Below are positions 16,713 through 25,450 of a stretch of DNA of 64,000 nt, piece by piece. Position 1 is the stretch's first letter; every line of letters begins with the position of its first letter. The stretch comes from Marinoscillum sp964351625 (GTDB taxonomy: Bacteria; Bacteroidota; Bacteroidia; Cytophagales; Cyclobacteriaceae): contig CAYGOV010000010.1 of NCBI GenBank assembly GCA_964351625.1, positions 99,654 to 163,653 on the forward strand. The letters run 5' to 3'. The notes beneath the pieces are model-generated. The model did not search any database and was not told the origin of the DNA. It saw nothing but the letters and a program-made list of their open reading frames with translations. Made by a program: the position numbers and the translations under genes.

Positions 16713-18059
16713 TTATACTGTTTGACTGAATTGTACTTTTGGAGAACTTGAGATAAGATTATTGTCAAGCGCCATGCAGACATTTCGGATATATGGTTTG
16801 CCAGCATCCAATACTTTGATCCCATGATTGTCCCAAAGGATGAGTCCATCTTCTTGCAGTGTGTCTAGAAGTTCCATATTATAATTCATACCCAAATCTA
16901 ATTGTTCTTTTTCATTCCAAAGTGTCTCAAATCTGCACATCAGGTTGAGTATATGTTCACGGACGATTAGGTCTTCTTCTGTAAGTTGATGACCTTTTAA
17001 GATTGGGAATTCATTTTTATCTAGACTTTGATAATAGTTGTAGATGAGTTTGTGATTTTGATTGAAAGCTGTCCAGCTGTCACTAATTGCACTCATTCCA
17101 AGCCCCACCAATAATTTTGTCGCTTGAGTGGTGTAGCCCATAAAGCTTCTATGGAGGCTGCCGCTTACAAATGCTTCGTAAAGGTTGTCATTGGGAAGCG
17201 CGAAGTGATCCATCCCAACATCCATATACCCAGCATTCGTGAGCATTACTTTACCGAGTTGGTACATTTTAGACTTGAGTGTAGGGCTGGGAAGATCTTC
17301 TTCATAAGATAACTGAGCGGTCTTGATCCACGGCACATGCGCATAGCTATAGTAAGCAATTCTGTTTGGCGCTAGTTCAGTGGTTTTGTTTATAGCGTCT
17401 TCAATACTTCGAAGTGTCTGGTTCGGTAGCCCATAGATCAAATCAAAATTGATACTGGTGTAACCGTACTTTCGTGCTAAGTGGCAAACCTCAGAAACTT
17501 GTTCGTAGCTTTGTTCTCGATGGATGGTCTTCTGTACCAATGGGTCAAAATCCTGAATGCCAAAACTAACGCGGGTAAAACCAAGCTTGGCTAGTGTGCT
17601 TAAGTGTGCTTCAGTAGTATTACTTGGATGACCTTCAAAGCCAAACTCAAAATGCTCTGACACAGTGCAGCCAAAGAGTAATCCGTCAATAAGCAGTTTT
17701 AGGTTTTCTGGAGAGAAAAAAGTTGGTGTTCCACCGCCAAGGTGGATTTCTTTGATAATGGGTTTGCCATCAAAAGTGCTTTTATAAAGCTGCCATTCCT
17801 TGAGTAAATAGGGAATATAAGTGAGTTCTACCCTGTGATTTTTGGTGATACGTGTAGTGCAGCCACAGTATGTGCATAAACTTTCGCAGAAAGGAAGATG
17901 GATATAAATACTAATCTCATTACCACTCTGACGAAAGCAATTGACTAATGATTCTTTCCATTTGTCTTCTGTGTGAATGGAAGAGTCCCAATGGGGTACG
18001 GTAGGATAAGAAGTATATCTAGGACCTGGTACGTTGTATTTTTCTATTAGCGCCTGCAT
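16713..18059 (-). CDS. hemN: Oxygen-independent coproporphyrinogen III dehydrogenase
   Basis: 448 residues. The start MQALIEKYNVPGPRYTSYPT is the HemN signature. The radical SAM cluster motif is CESLCTYCGC (C58, C62, C65, with C67 following, the HemN pattern CxxxCxxCxC). It is followed by the GGGTPTF motif and the HemN C-terminal domain, which separates it from the HemW paralogue. It decarboxylates coproporphyrinogen III to protoporphyrinogen IX without oxygen, in the cytosol, using SAM. It is followed by yceI in one operon. Upstream lie a TTCCTTTG -7-like box and an ATGAT-N4-ATCAT Fnr-type site at the distance expected for activation. Confidence 0.96.
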   Translation of the reverse strand: MQALIEKYNVPGPRYTSYPTVPHWDSSIHTEDKWKESLVNCFRQSGNEISIYIHLPFCESLCTYCGCTTRITKNHRVELTYIPYLLKEWQLYKSTFDGKPIIKEIHLGGGTPTFFSPENLKLLIDGLLFGCTVSEHFEFGFEGHPSNTTEAHLSTLAKLGFTRVSFGIQDFDPLVQKTIHREQSYEQVSEVCHLARKYGYTSINFDLIYGLPNQTLRSIEDAINKTTELAPNRIAYYSYAHVPWIKTAQLSYEEDLPSPTLKSKMYQLGKVMLTNAGYMDVGMDHFALPNDNLYEAFVSGSLHRSFMGYTTQATKLLVGLGMSAISDSWTAFNQNHKLIYNYYQSLDKNEFPILKGHQLTEEDLIVREHILNLMCRFETLWNEKEQLDLGMNYNMELLDTLQEDGLILWDNHGIKVLDAGKPYIRNVCMALDNNLISSSPKVQFSQTV

Positions 18060-18064
18060 TCGCC

Positions 18065-18072
18065 CAAAGGAA
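18065..18072 (-). promoter_or_regulatory. -7-like promoter box of hemN
   Basis: On the - strand TTCCTTTG differs from TAnnTTTG at one base. The last G (18065) lies 6 nt from the first base of the start codon. A weak -7 box is expected of an activator-dependent promoter. Confidence 0.45.
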
Positions 18073-18094
18073 AGCCATACTACTGAACGGGTAA

Positions 18095-18108
18095 ATGATA
18101 AAGATCAT
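18095..18108 (-). promoter_or_regulatory. Fnr/Crp-type operator upstream of hemN
   Basis: ATGAT-AAAG-ATCAT is a perfect palindrome with the Fnr core TGAT-N4-ATCA. Its centre (18101.5) is 36.5 nt from the last G of the -7 box, so about -41 from the predicted transcription start. The site before uspA has the same spacing. Confidence 0.65.
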
Positions 18109-18258
18109 GCGAAGCGCTGATATGATTTAATGCAGTTGAGACTTTTTTTATTTCTATTAATATCAAAGATTAATCGATTCAAACGAATAATTTATCGAAT
18201 ACCGTCTACGTAATTAATACTTGATATCTACTTTTAATTTTCGATTTAATGATAGAAC

Positions 18259-19419
18259 ATGAGACATTTTTTAACAGTTTGTGCTGTTATTCTCAGTATT
18301 TCGGCATTTGCAGTTACTTGGAATTCAAACGTTACAAATAGGGGAGACTGGAATGCGGGAGGCACATGGGACAATGCAACCAATATTTCTAATTTCAACA
18401 CTTTTGATGTGATAAACATCCTTAACGGTGACACTATCACATTGAATGGCAATCTCAATCCTGGTTTTAGCGCGGATATTAATATTTTGGCAGGAGGAAT
18501 GCTAATTGTAAATGGCAATTTAACCTATGATGATTGGTTTCAAGATTTTAGTGTAGCTGGTGGTCTTTTGGTAAATGGTAACGTCACTGTCTCAGGCAAA
18601 GCAAACTTTCTGGCGGATGGTGGTTATGTTGCTGTTCTTGGTGACATGACAGTGAATGCTGATAATGACGGTGAGGTTACCGATACTAATGGTGGAGATA
18701 TTTTTGTCCTTGGTCAGGTTATTGACAATGGCTGCACCTCATGTGGAGGTCTTTCTGTGACTAATGAGGATAATTTGGACTCTGCTCCTCAAGGGATGCA
18801 GGATTTCATTCAGTCTACTGTGAATAGTGAAGCGAATACAACACTTCCTGTGGTTTTAGTAGAGCAAGAAGCAGTTATAATAGATGATGGCGTAAGATTG
18901 TCTTGGAGCACTGCCAGTGAATGGGACAATGATTATTTTCTTATTGAGAAATCTTTGGATGGAAAGAACTTTGAAGTAATTGCCAAGATCGACGGATCAG
19001 GCACTACCTATGAATTCAATGAATATAGCTTCATAGACAACCTAACTAACGGCCAAAAGCTCGTTTATTATCAATTAGTACAAGTGGATTTTGATGGAGC
19101 AAATGAGCGATTCCCTAAGCTTGTTGTGAAAAGGCATGATATGCCAAATATTTCTGTCGAGAAAAGGGAGATTGAGATTAGCCCAAATCCAAGTATTGAG
19201 GATAGAATCAGGATTAACTATATTGGTGAACAATTGCTGACTGAACCAACTATTCAAATCATAGATATTTATGGGAAAGTTTTGTTTGCTTCTACTTTGA
19301 ATAAGCATGAATCCAATTGGGAAATTGAGAACGTCCGCAGTTTCCTGAGTAATAATATTTATTTCCTAATCTTTCAATCTGAACAGACCCGACTGACCAA
19401 AAGATTGATCATAAAGTAA
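18259..19419 (+). CDS. T9SS-secreted beta-helix-like protein
   Basis: 386 residues. Signal peptide about 1-18. Residues ~20-170 are short Gly/Asn-rich strands ('GDWNAGGTWDNA', 'INILAGGMLIVNGNLTYDD', 'LLVNGNVTVSG', 'YVAVLGDMTVNAD') that suggest a right-handed beta helix of the G8/filamentous kind. A linker follows, then a fibronectin-like unit (about 215-290, 'RLSWSTASEWDNDYFLIEKS') common before T9SS tails. The last ~80 residues, from 'ISPNPSIED' to LIIK, are a type A sorting domain, so the protein is exported through T9SS to the surface. The role is unknown; adhesion is one possibility. It is convergent with the regulator gene, with 27 bp between stops. Confidence 0.82.
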   Translation: MRHFLTVCAVILSISAFAVTWNSNVTNRGDWNAGGTWDNATNISNFNTFDVINILNGDTITLNGNLNPGFSADINILAGGMLIVNGNLTYDDWFQDFSVAGGLLVNGNVTVSGKANFLADGGYVAVLGDMTVNADNDGEVTDTNGGDIFVLGQVIDNGCTSCGGLSVTNEDNLDSAPQGMQDFIQSTVNSEANTTLPVVLVEQEAVIIDDGVRLSWSTASEWDNDYFLIEKSLDGKNFEVIAKIDGSGTTYEFNEYSFIDNLTNGQKLVYYQLVQVDFDGANERFPKLVVKRHDMPNISVEKREIEISPNPSIEDRIRINYIGEQLLTEPTIQIIDIYGKVLFASTLNKHESNWEIENVRSFLSNNIYFLIFQSEQTRLTKRLIIK

Positions 19420-19446
19420 AGGCATTAAAAAGGCTTTTGAAAATTA

Positions 19447-20478
19447 TTAAAACCGGATCGAGGTAAGTTTTTCAGACATCAAGATGTGGATGGTACTGCC
19501 TTCTATTTTGATATAGCCATCTTTCTTAAATTCTGAAAGTATTCTAATGACAGATTCGGTGGCAGTTCCCACCATACTCGCAAGATCTGATCTTGATATT
19601 TCAAAATGATCCACTTCGTAGGTAGCATGCAGTTTCAAGAGGGAGTCAGCAGTCCTCTTTCTCACGGTATCATAAGCCATCTCCATCAAACCATGTTCTT
19701 TTTCGAGAAGGTTTTTTGACAGCATCTTTATGAACAGAGCTGAGACCTCACGGTTTTGAAATACCATGTCTTGAAAGTCCTTTCTCGGTATGAGGAGTAG
19801 CTCTGTCTCCTCCATTGCCTGAGCAAATTCTGTACGCTCGGTATCTTGTATCAGCGCATTTTCACCTAAGAAATCACCATCTTTCAATAAATCATGTATG
19901 AACTCTTTGCCATCAGGATTGATCTGATAGGTCTTCACTTTTCCTCTTATAATTTTGTAAGCATATGAAGCAAAGTCACCCTCTCGGTAGATTATATCCT
20001 TCTTAGTGAAAGTCCGAGTCTTATTAAAGTTATCAAGATTAAGTAATTCATCATATGCTTTGGCATGATTGACAAAATCTTCCAATGATTCGTGGGTAGA
20101 AAGTCTTGTAAATTTTTCAAGGCGTCTCTCAATAGCCCCTAATAACTCCATTTGGTCAAAGGGCTTGGTGATGTAGTCGTCCGCACCCATATTCATACCT
20201 TTTCGGAAATCAGTTTTTTCTGCTTTGGCAGTAAGGAAGATGAATGGTGTAGAAGCGATTTCTGGATTTTTACCAATAATGTAAAGTACTTCATATCCGT
20301 CCATTTCTGGCATCATGATATCACATAGGATCAAATCTGGCTTTGCCTCTATTGCCTTTTTTACACCTTCCTTACCATTTGGTGCCGCAACTACTATGTA
20401 GTTTGAAAGCTCCAATAGCTCAACGATATTTTCTCTTACATCCGCCTGATCTTCTATGACTAGTATCTTCTTCTTCAT
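19447..20478 (-). CDS. Response regulator with Crp/Fnr-type output (REC-cNMP-HTH)
   Basis: 343 residues. An N-terminal receiver (1-120) carries the phosphate acceptor D53 in LILCDIMMPEMDG, acidic D10 and the YITKPF lysine. Residues ~150-265 form a cyclic-nucleotide-binding-type beta barrel ('IIYREGDFASYAYKIIRGKV', 'LKDGDFLGENALI'). The C-terminus (~270-335) is a winged helix of the Crp type, with recognition helix 'TATESVIRILSEF'. It keeps the E and R of the Fnr E-x-x-S-R pattern but has Ile for Ser. No N-terminal Cys cluster is present, so oxygen is not sensed as in classical Fnr. Phosphorylation by the adjacent kinase (20 bp upstream, same operon) is the likely input. Probable targets are the TGAT-N4-ATCA sites at 18095 and 21901. 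Confidence 0.92.
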   Translation of the reverse strand: MKKKILVIEDQADVRENIVELLELSNYIVVAAPNGKEGVKKAIEAKPDLILCDIMMPEMDGYEVLYIIGKNPEIASTPFIFLTAKAEKTDFRKGMNMGADDYITKPFDQMELLGAIERRLEKFTRLSTHESLEDFVNHAKAYDELLNLDNFNKTRTFTKKDIIYREGDFASYAYKIIRGKVKTYQINPDGKEFIHDLLKDGDFLGENALIQDTERTEFAQAMEETELLLIPRKDFQDMVFQNREVSALFIKMLSKNLLEKEHGLMEMAYDTVRKRTADSLLKLHATYEVDHFEISRSDLASMVGTATESVIRILSEFKKDGYIKIEGSTIHILMSEKLTSIRF

Positions 20479-20498
20479 GACTTTTTGAGTTTGCTTAA

Positions 20499-21803
20499 TT
20501 ATCGCTTGTGTGTAGGGATGGAAAAAGTGAAAGTACTCCCATGATTTTCTTTGCTTTCAAAGGTAATTTCTCCATCAAGGAGTTCCAAATAGCGTTTTAC
20601 TATATTCAGTCCAAGTCCTGTTCCTTGAATATTTACAGCATTCTCAGCTCGGAAGAATCGACGGAATAAGTTTTTTTGATCTGCTTCTGATATACCTATT
20701 CCATTATCTTTCACTACCACGGTCAGTCGGTCATTTGAATGTACCGTGGTAAGTTCAATTACCCCATCATCCTTAGAGTACTTTATAGCATTAGATAGAA
20801 GATTGATGATGATATTCTTGAGTATATGAGGATCAGTATAAGCTACCACATCAGGGATTGCTGATAGCTGTAGTTGCTGACTTCCTTTCAAAGTGAATTC
20901 AAACATGTCACGGAGTTCTTCGAAAATACCCTGTAGATTAAACTGACCAAAATTGAGATTGATCACTCCGTTTTCTAATTTTTCCAGAGATAGAAAGTCG
21001 TTTAGGATATTTGTGAGATTCTGAACGGAGTTTTTAATGCGTCCAATGTGCTTTATTCGCTTGTCTTGTTGATCGGACGCGATATACCTAGCTATCAAAT
21101 CTGCTGAAGATTCTATGGTTGTCAAGGGAGTACGAAACTCATGACTGGCCATAGAGATAAACCGTGATTTCATTTCGTTAAGTTCTTTCTCGTTTACCAA
21201 AGCCTTCTGCAAGTCTTGTTCTGCTTTGGTAAGTTCGGCAAGACTTTCCTGCAACGCTTGCTCTGCCAACTTTCGTTCTCTTATTTGGCTTTTTAGACCT
21301 AAGTTGGAGTGCTCCAGCTCCTGTGTTCTAGCATTTACCTTCGCCTCAAGCTGCTCAGCATATTCCTTTAATTGGATTTGATTCTTTCTCAGAGCGTCTT
21401 CCTGTTGCTTTCGCAATGTGATATCAGAAACAAAGGCCACGACTAATTTGTCTTCAAGATGCTCAACATGACCTAGACTGACTTCTACAGGAAACTCATC
21501 TCCGCTTTTACGCAATCCTGTTAGATTTTTACCAATACCCATTGGTCGAGTTACGGGATTTTTGATGTAGGATTCACGCTTTTTCACGTGCTCGTGTCCA
21601 TATTTTTTTGGAATCAAATCCTCTATGGGCTTATTGATTAATTCATTTTGCTCATATCCAAAGATCTCCTCTGCGCGTCTATTCACTAACTTAATCTCGC
21701 CATTGCTATCCACTATTAAGATTGCTTCGCCAGCGCCAAGAAATATTTTGTTCAATAATTCAAGTCCTTTGGTAGAGGTGATTTGTTCTGGTGACAAGCT
21801 CAT
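20499..21803 (-). CDS. Cytosolic PAS-domain sensor histidine kinase
   Basis: 434 residues with no membrane segment. A PAS domain (about 18-130) is followed by a long coiled coil (~130-210), HisKA with the phospho-acceptor H221 in SMASHEFRTPLT, and an ATP-binding domain ('DPHILKNIIINLLSNAIKYS', 'DNGIGISE', 'GTGLGLNIVKRY'). The PAS resembles FixL in its ESYI...GIGK...SGDEFPVEVSLG stretch. However, the position of the FixL haem histidine seems to be Arg here (KRESY), with other His nearby (H70, H72), so haem binding is not shown. It is the first gene of a two-gene operon with the REC-Crp/Fnr regulator, divergent from uspA-ccoI. The likely signal is redox or oxygen, from context only. Confidence 0.9.
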   Translation of the reverse strand: MSLSPEQITSTKGLELLNKIFLGAGEAILIVDSNGEIKLVNRRAEEIFGYEQNELINKPIEDLIPKKYGHEHVKKRESYIKNPVTRPMGIGKNLTGLRKSGDEFPVEVSLGHVEHLEDKLVVAFVSDITLRKQQEDALRKNQIQLKEYAEQLEAKVNARTQELEHSNLGLKSQIRERKLAEQALQESLAELTKAEQDLQKALVNEKELNEMKSRFISMASHEFRTPLTTIESSADLIARYIASDQQDKRIKHIGRIKNSVQNLTNILNDFLSLEKLENGVINLNFGQFNLQGIFEELRDMFEFTLKGSQQLQLSAIPDVVAYTDPHILKNIIINLLSNAIKYSKDDGVIELTTVHSNDRLTVVVKDNGIGISEADQKNLFRRFFRAENAVNIQGTGLGLNIVKRYLELLDGEITFESKENHGSTFTFSIPTHKR

Positions 21804-21900
21804 ATAAATATTCTCAATTCGTTCTTAATCTACACATTATAAACCTAGCAAAGCAGTCTTAATTTCTTCTGCTTGTTACTGATTTATTTCAATTTTTGAA

Positions 21901-21914
21901 TTGATCATCATCAG
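21901..21914 (+). promoter_or_regulatory. Fnr-type operator upstream of uspA-ccoI
   Basis: TTGAT-CATC-ATCAG matches TTGAT-N4-ATCAA at 9 of 10 bases. The centre (21907.5) is 36.5 nt upstream of the G that ends the -7 box, so about -41 from the predicted start. It also lies in the divergent gap before the kinase-regulator operon and could give feedback on it. Confidence 0.75.
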
Positions 21915-21936
21915 CTTTCTGCTTTTGGAGGGAGGG

Positions 21937-21944
21937 TACTTTTG
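21937..21944 (+). promoter_or_regulatory. -7 promoter box of uspA-ccoI
   Basis: TACTTTTG, a full match to TAnnTTTG, 24 bp before the uspA ATG. There is no good -33 TTG at the usual distance, where the operator sits instead, as expected of an activated promoter. Confidence 0.65.
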
Positions 21945-21968
21945 GGTTGTTGATAAATAGTAATACGC

Positions 21969-22415
21969 ATGAATGCTTTCAAAAAACTTTTGATACCTAC
22001 GGATTTTTCCATGGCGGCTTGGAATGCCGTCCAGCAAGGACTGAAGCTGATTGAGCCCAATGGAGAGCTTACTTTATTGCATGTATTTCCCTCTAGAGCA
22101 AAGTTTACAAAGCAAGATGCACATGGTCAAGACCCTGATGATTCTTTGAAGGATGTATTAAAGACTCAATTGGATGATTTTTGCCGAACACTTAAGCTCC
22201 ATCGTGATTTTGATGTAGTCCCTGTGATATTACAGGGTGTCGTAGGTCAGGAAATTTTAAAGTTTATTCATGAAAATGAATTTGAAGCGATCATCATGGG
22301 AATGAATAGCAATGGACAAGACAATGAACCTGGAAGTCACATTAAAGATATTTTGGTGAAAGCCAATATTCCTGTGATGATTGTTCCGAATAGTATCGCA
22401 AAAGTCACTGTTTGA
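21969..22415 (+). CDS. Universal stress protein (UspA family)
   Basis: 148 residues, single domain. 'KKLLIPTDFSMAAWNAVQQGLKL' (residues 5-27) is the canonical Usp start. The C-terminal part, 'FEAIIMGMNSNGQDNEPGSHIKDILVKANIPVMIVPNS', has the Gly-rich turn, here variant (GMNSNG...GSH), that contacts ATP in ATP-binding members. Cytosolic. Usp proteins are induced under energy stress and oxygen limitation. The stop overlaps the next ATG by one base (TGATG), so uspA and the copper ATPase are translationally coupled. An Fnr-type site lies 55 bp upstream of the start. Confidence 0.9.
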   Translation: MNAFKKLLIPTDFSMAAWNAVQQGLKLIEPNGELTLLHVFPSRAKFTKQDAHGQDPDDSLKDVLKTQLDDFCRTLKLHRDFDVVPVILQGVVGQEILKFIHENEFEAIIMGMNSNGQDNEPGSHIKDILVKANIPVMIVPNSIAKVTV

Positions 22416-24787
22416 TGCAGCAGGTATCAGAGGAGGTATTGTGTCACCACTGCGGTGAGCCTTGCGAGGATTTACTCAACTTTGATGGCCACTCTTTTTG
22501 TTGCTTTGGCTGTAGAGCCGTATATGAATTAATCACTACGGCTTCTCTCGACCAATACTATCAAAATGATCAACTCAAAGCAAAAAAAGTAGATGATAGA
22601 CTAAAGAACGAGCGTAAGTATTCTTTCCTTGAATTGCCCGAAGTAGTCAGCAAGCTTTATCGCTTTGAAGATAAAGAGATAGCTATGGTAAGGCTTTATT
22701 TATCCGGTATTCACTGTAGTTCCTGTATCTATTTGCTAGAGCATCTTCCTAAGATCAATTCAGCAATCATTAGAGCTGAGGTAAACTTTGTCCGCAAGGA
22801 GATTTCACTGACGTTTCGTAAAGAAGAAATTAAGCTCAAAGAAGTAGTCATGCTACTTTCGTCTTTGGGATATCCTCCTGATATCAATCTTGACAGCTTG
22901 GATGAAACTAAAAAGAAAGTATCTAGATCGTCTATAGGTCTCAAAATAGCCGTCGCAGGATTTTGCTTTGGCAACAGTATGCTGATCAGCCTGCCAGAAT
23001 ATCTCGATGTAGGTTTTCAATTGGAAGACTCCTTCAAGTCCCTCTTCGGATGGATCAATCTTGGACTTTCACTTCCTGTATTGCTATACTCAGCGAGGGA
23101 TTATTTTAGTAATTCTTTCAAAGGCATCCAGTTTGGCTATCTCAATATAGACATGCCAATTGCAATCGGTATAATTACATTGTTCGTACGAAGTGTCATT
23201 GAAATTCGAACGGGTATAGGGCCCGGCTACATGGATTCACTCACCGGCTTGGTGTTTTTCCTTTTGATAGGTAAATGGTATCAGGGGAAGAGCTATGCTG
23301 CGCTCGCTTTTGATCGAGACTATACGTCTTACTTTCCTATTTCGGCTACACGCATCGCCAAAGATGGCTCAGCCTCTACAGTGATTATAAAGGATTTAAA
23401 AGCTGGAGATAGGATACAGCTACATAGCCAAGAACTCCTCCCAGCGGATGGGGTGATATTAGGAGGTGTAGGTAGGCTTGATTATAGTTTTGTGACAGGA
23501 GAGGCAGAGCCAGTGGAGATAGCCATAGGTCAAAGGGTGTTTGCTGGTGGTAGACAAATAGGCGGTAGTCTGGATGTAGTCATTGAAAAAGCGGTAGATC
23601 ATAGCGAGCTCACACAGCTGTGGAACAGTCAAAGCATCAAGAAGAGCGAGCCAACATATCGCAGCTTGATAGATCGCGTAAGTCAATACTTCACAATTGC
23701 TATTTTAATATTGGCATTTGCGAGTGCTGCTTATTGGTATGTTTACGATCCTTCTAAAGTTTGGGAGACTATGACTGCTGTATTGATTGTGGCTTGTCCA
23801 TGTGCACTGGCGCTGGCCATGCCTTTTGGGCTCGGCCATGGCATGCGCGTGATGGGAAGTTGGGGGCTTTATTTGAAAAATGCGGAGGTAATCGAGCGGT
23901 TGGCCAAAATCAAATCAATTGTCTTTGATAAGACGGGAACCCTTACCAAAAATAATCCTGAGCATGTGAGCTATGAAGGTTTACAGCTTTCAACAGAGGA
24001 GGAGCAAATCGTTAGATCCATATGTTCCAATTCTGCACACCCTTTAAGCAAACTAGTAGCAAATAGTTTGAATGATCAATTGCAAAAGCTACCACTCACT
24101 AATTTCGTTGAGCGTGTTGGGCAAGGTGTGGAGGCTACTGTGAATGGCTTAGATGTGAAGTTGGGATCGGTAGATTTTGTGGGTGCTAAAGCTGAAAAAA
24201 TCACTGAATCGGCTGTTTATCTGAGAATAGCTGGGGAATACAAAGGCAGGTATACGGTGGCTTCTGAATACCGCGAACATGTTTTTGAAGAGTTGAGTCT
24301 ATTAAAAAAAAGCCACCAGCTACATCTCCTTTCTGGTGACAATGAAGGTCAGCGTGGACGACTTGCTAACTATTTTGATTCACTTCATTTTGGGCAGCGC
24401 CCACAAGACAAACTCAACTATCTGCGTGAACTGAAAGGTGACACCTTGATGATAGGTGATGGCCTCAACGATGCAGGTGCGTTGAATGCTGCAACTGTTG
24501 GCTTAGCGGTATGTGAAGACATTCATCAGTTTAGCCCAGCTTGTGATGGATTGCTTCAAGCAGATGCAGTTAGCAACATCAGTAAAACCCAACGATTCTC
24601 GAAATCAATCATGAGCATCATCGTAGTTGCTTTGATTATTTCACTGACCTACAATGTAGTTGGACTGGCCTTCGCCATAACTGGTCACCTCACCCCAGTA
24701 GTTTCCGCTATCCTTATGCCGATTAGTTCCGTGTCCGTAGTTGGCTTTATTACACTTGCGGTGAATGTGGCGAGTAGGAGGGGTTAG
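22415..24787 (+). CDS. ccoI: CcoI/FixI-type copper-transporting P-type ATPase
   Basis: 790 residues from the ATG at 22415. A TTG one codon earlier is less likely, because TGATG coupling favours the ATG. The N-terminal metal-binding region has C10-H-H-C13, C17 and CCFGC (29-33), the zinc-ribbon-like start found in CcoI/FixI ATPases. An HMA domain follows with HCSSC (about 95-99). Further motifs are the CPC ion site in VACPCALALAMP (about 458), phosphorylation DKTGTLT (about 505), SAHPLSK (the HP motif of the nucleotide domain) and GDGLND. About eight membrane helices. CcoI delivers copper for cbb3-type oxidase assembly at low oxygen. No ccoS or ccoNOP genes follow; the next gene is on the other strand. 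A general Cu+ exporter is the alternative. Confidence 0.88.
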   Translation: MQQVSEEVLCHHCGEPCEDLLNFDGHSFCCFGCRAVYELITTASLDQYYQNDQLKAKKVDDRLKNERKYSFLELPEVVSKLYRFEDKEIAMVRLYLSGIHCSSCIYLLEHLPKINSAIIRAEVNFVRKEISLTFRKEEIKLKEVVMLLSSLGYPPDINLDSLDETKKKVSRSSIGLKIAVAGFCFGNSMLISLPEYLDVGFQLEDSFKSLFGWINLGLSLPVLLYSARDYFSNSFKGIQFGYLNIDMPIAIGIITLFVRSVIEIRTGIGPGYMDSLTGLVFFLLIGKWYQGKSYAALAFDRDYTSYFPISATRIAKDGSASTVIIKDLKAGDRIQLHSQELLPADGVILGGVGRLDYSFVTGEAEPVEIAIGQRVFAGGRQIGGSLDVVIEKAVDHSELTQLWNSQSIKKSEPTYRSLIDRVSQYFTIAILILAFASAAYWYVYDPSKVWETMTAVLIVACPCALALAMPFGLGHGMRVMGSWGLYLKNAEVIERLAKIKSIVFDKTGTLTKNNPEHVSYEGLQLSTEEEQIVRSICSNSAHPLSKLVANSLNDQLQKLPLTNFVERVGQGVEATVNGLDVKLGSVDFVGAKAEKITESAVYLRIAGEYKGRYTVASEYREHVFEELSLLKKSHQLHLLSGDNEGQRGRLANYFDSLHFGQRPQDKLNYLRELKGDTLMIGDGLNDAGALNAATVGLAVCEDIHQFSPACDGLLQADAVSNISKTQRFSKSIMSIIVVALIISLTYNVVGLAFAITGHLTPVVSAILMPISSVSVVGFITLAVNVASRRG

Positions 24788-24800
24788 AAGTGTAAATCTT

Positions 24801-25388
24801 TTATTTGTTTTTCTTTTTGGAAGGTTTACAATCAAAGCAAAAATCTGAAAGCTCGTCTATTTGAGCTAATACTGCTTTGTGCTCTTTATTAAGAAGCTCT
24901 GCTTCTCTTCCAAGGTCAGTTGCTTTTAAAACTTTCGCACTTTCTGCATTCATCTCCTCTTGCAATTCTTCAAAAATAGGTTTGAAGAAGTTGAAGTCTG
25001 AAAAGACTCCCTTTTTCTCATGTAGGCTACTCCTGAATCTTCGAGCGTAGAGCTCTGCCAAATCAAAATTGTACTGAGCAAAATTTACAAGTTGCTGTGC
25101 AATAGTGGTATCTGGAGCAATAATTACGGCTGCAATTCGATTGAATTCGGGCTTTACCACTGAGTTGAAACTTTTTGTTAGCATGAATTCAAAAGCACTC
25201 ATTTGGTAGTTGAAATTGGTGCTTGTTCCACTAAACATTGTATAGGAATTTAACTTTGGATCAATCTCAGTTTGAGGAGACTGAAAGTCGCTGAGTTGCA
25301 ATTGAAAGTCATCTTTCCAATCAACAATTGATTGCCCATACCCAATGTAGAAATGAAGAAGAATTACGATAGTAAAAAATGTCTTCAT
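24801..25388 (-). CDS. Exported protein of unknown function
   Basis: 195 residues with a signal peptide (hydrophobic 4-16, ending YGQS). The start of the mature part, 'IVDWKDDFQLQLSDFQ', resembles the opening of Bacteroidota DUF922-like proteins (W-x-x-D-F), but no HExxH-type motif follows. The second half is charged and helical, and the end is CFDCKP followed by lysines, which could be a metal or disulfide pair. Its stop is 13 bp from the convergent ccoI stop. No function can be assigned. Confidence 0.65.
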   Translation of the reverse strand: MKTFFTIVILLHFYIGYGQSIVDWKDDFQLQLSDFQSPQTEIDPKLNSYTMFSGTSTNFNYQMSAFEFMLTKSFNSVVKPEFNRIAAVIIAPDTTIAQQLVNFAQYNFDLAELYARRFRSSLHEKKGVFSDFNFFKPIFEELQEEMNAESAKVLKATDLGREAELLNKEHKAVLAQIDELSDFCFDCKPSKKKNK

Positions 25389-25450
25389 GATGCTTTTAGA
25401 AAAAAGTTGGGTGCAAATTAGTTAACAATTCTTGGGAACCTCCGAGTGAT

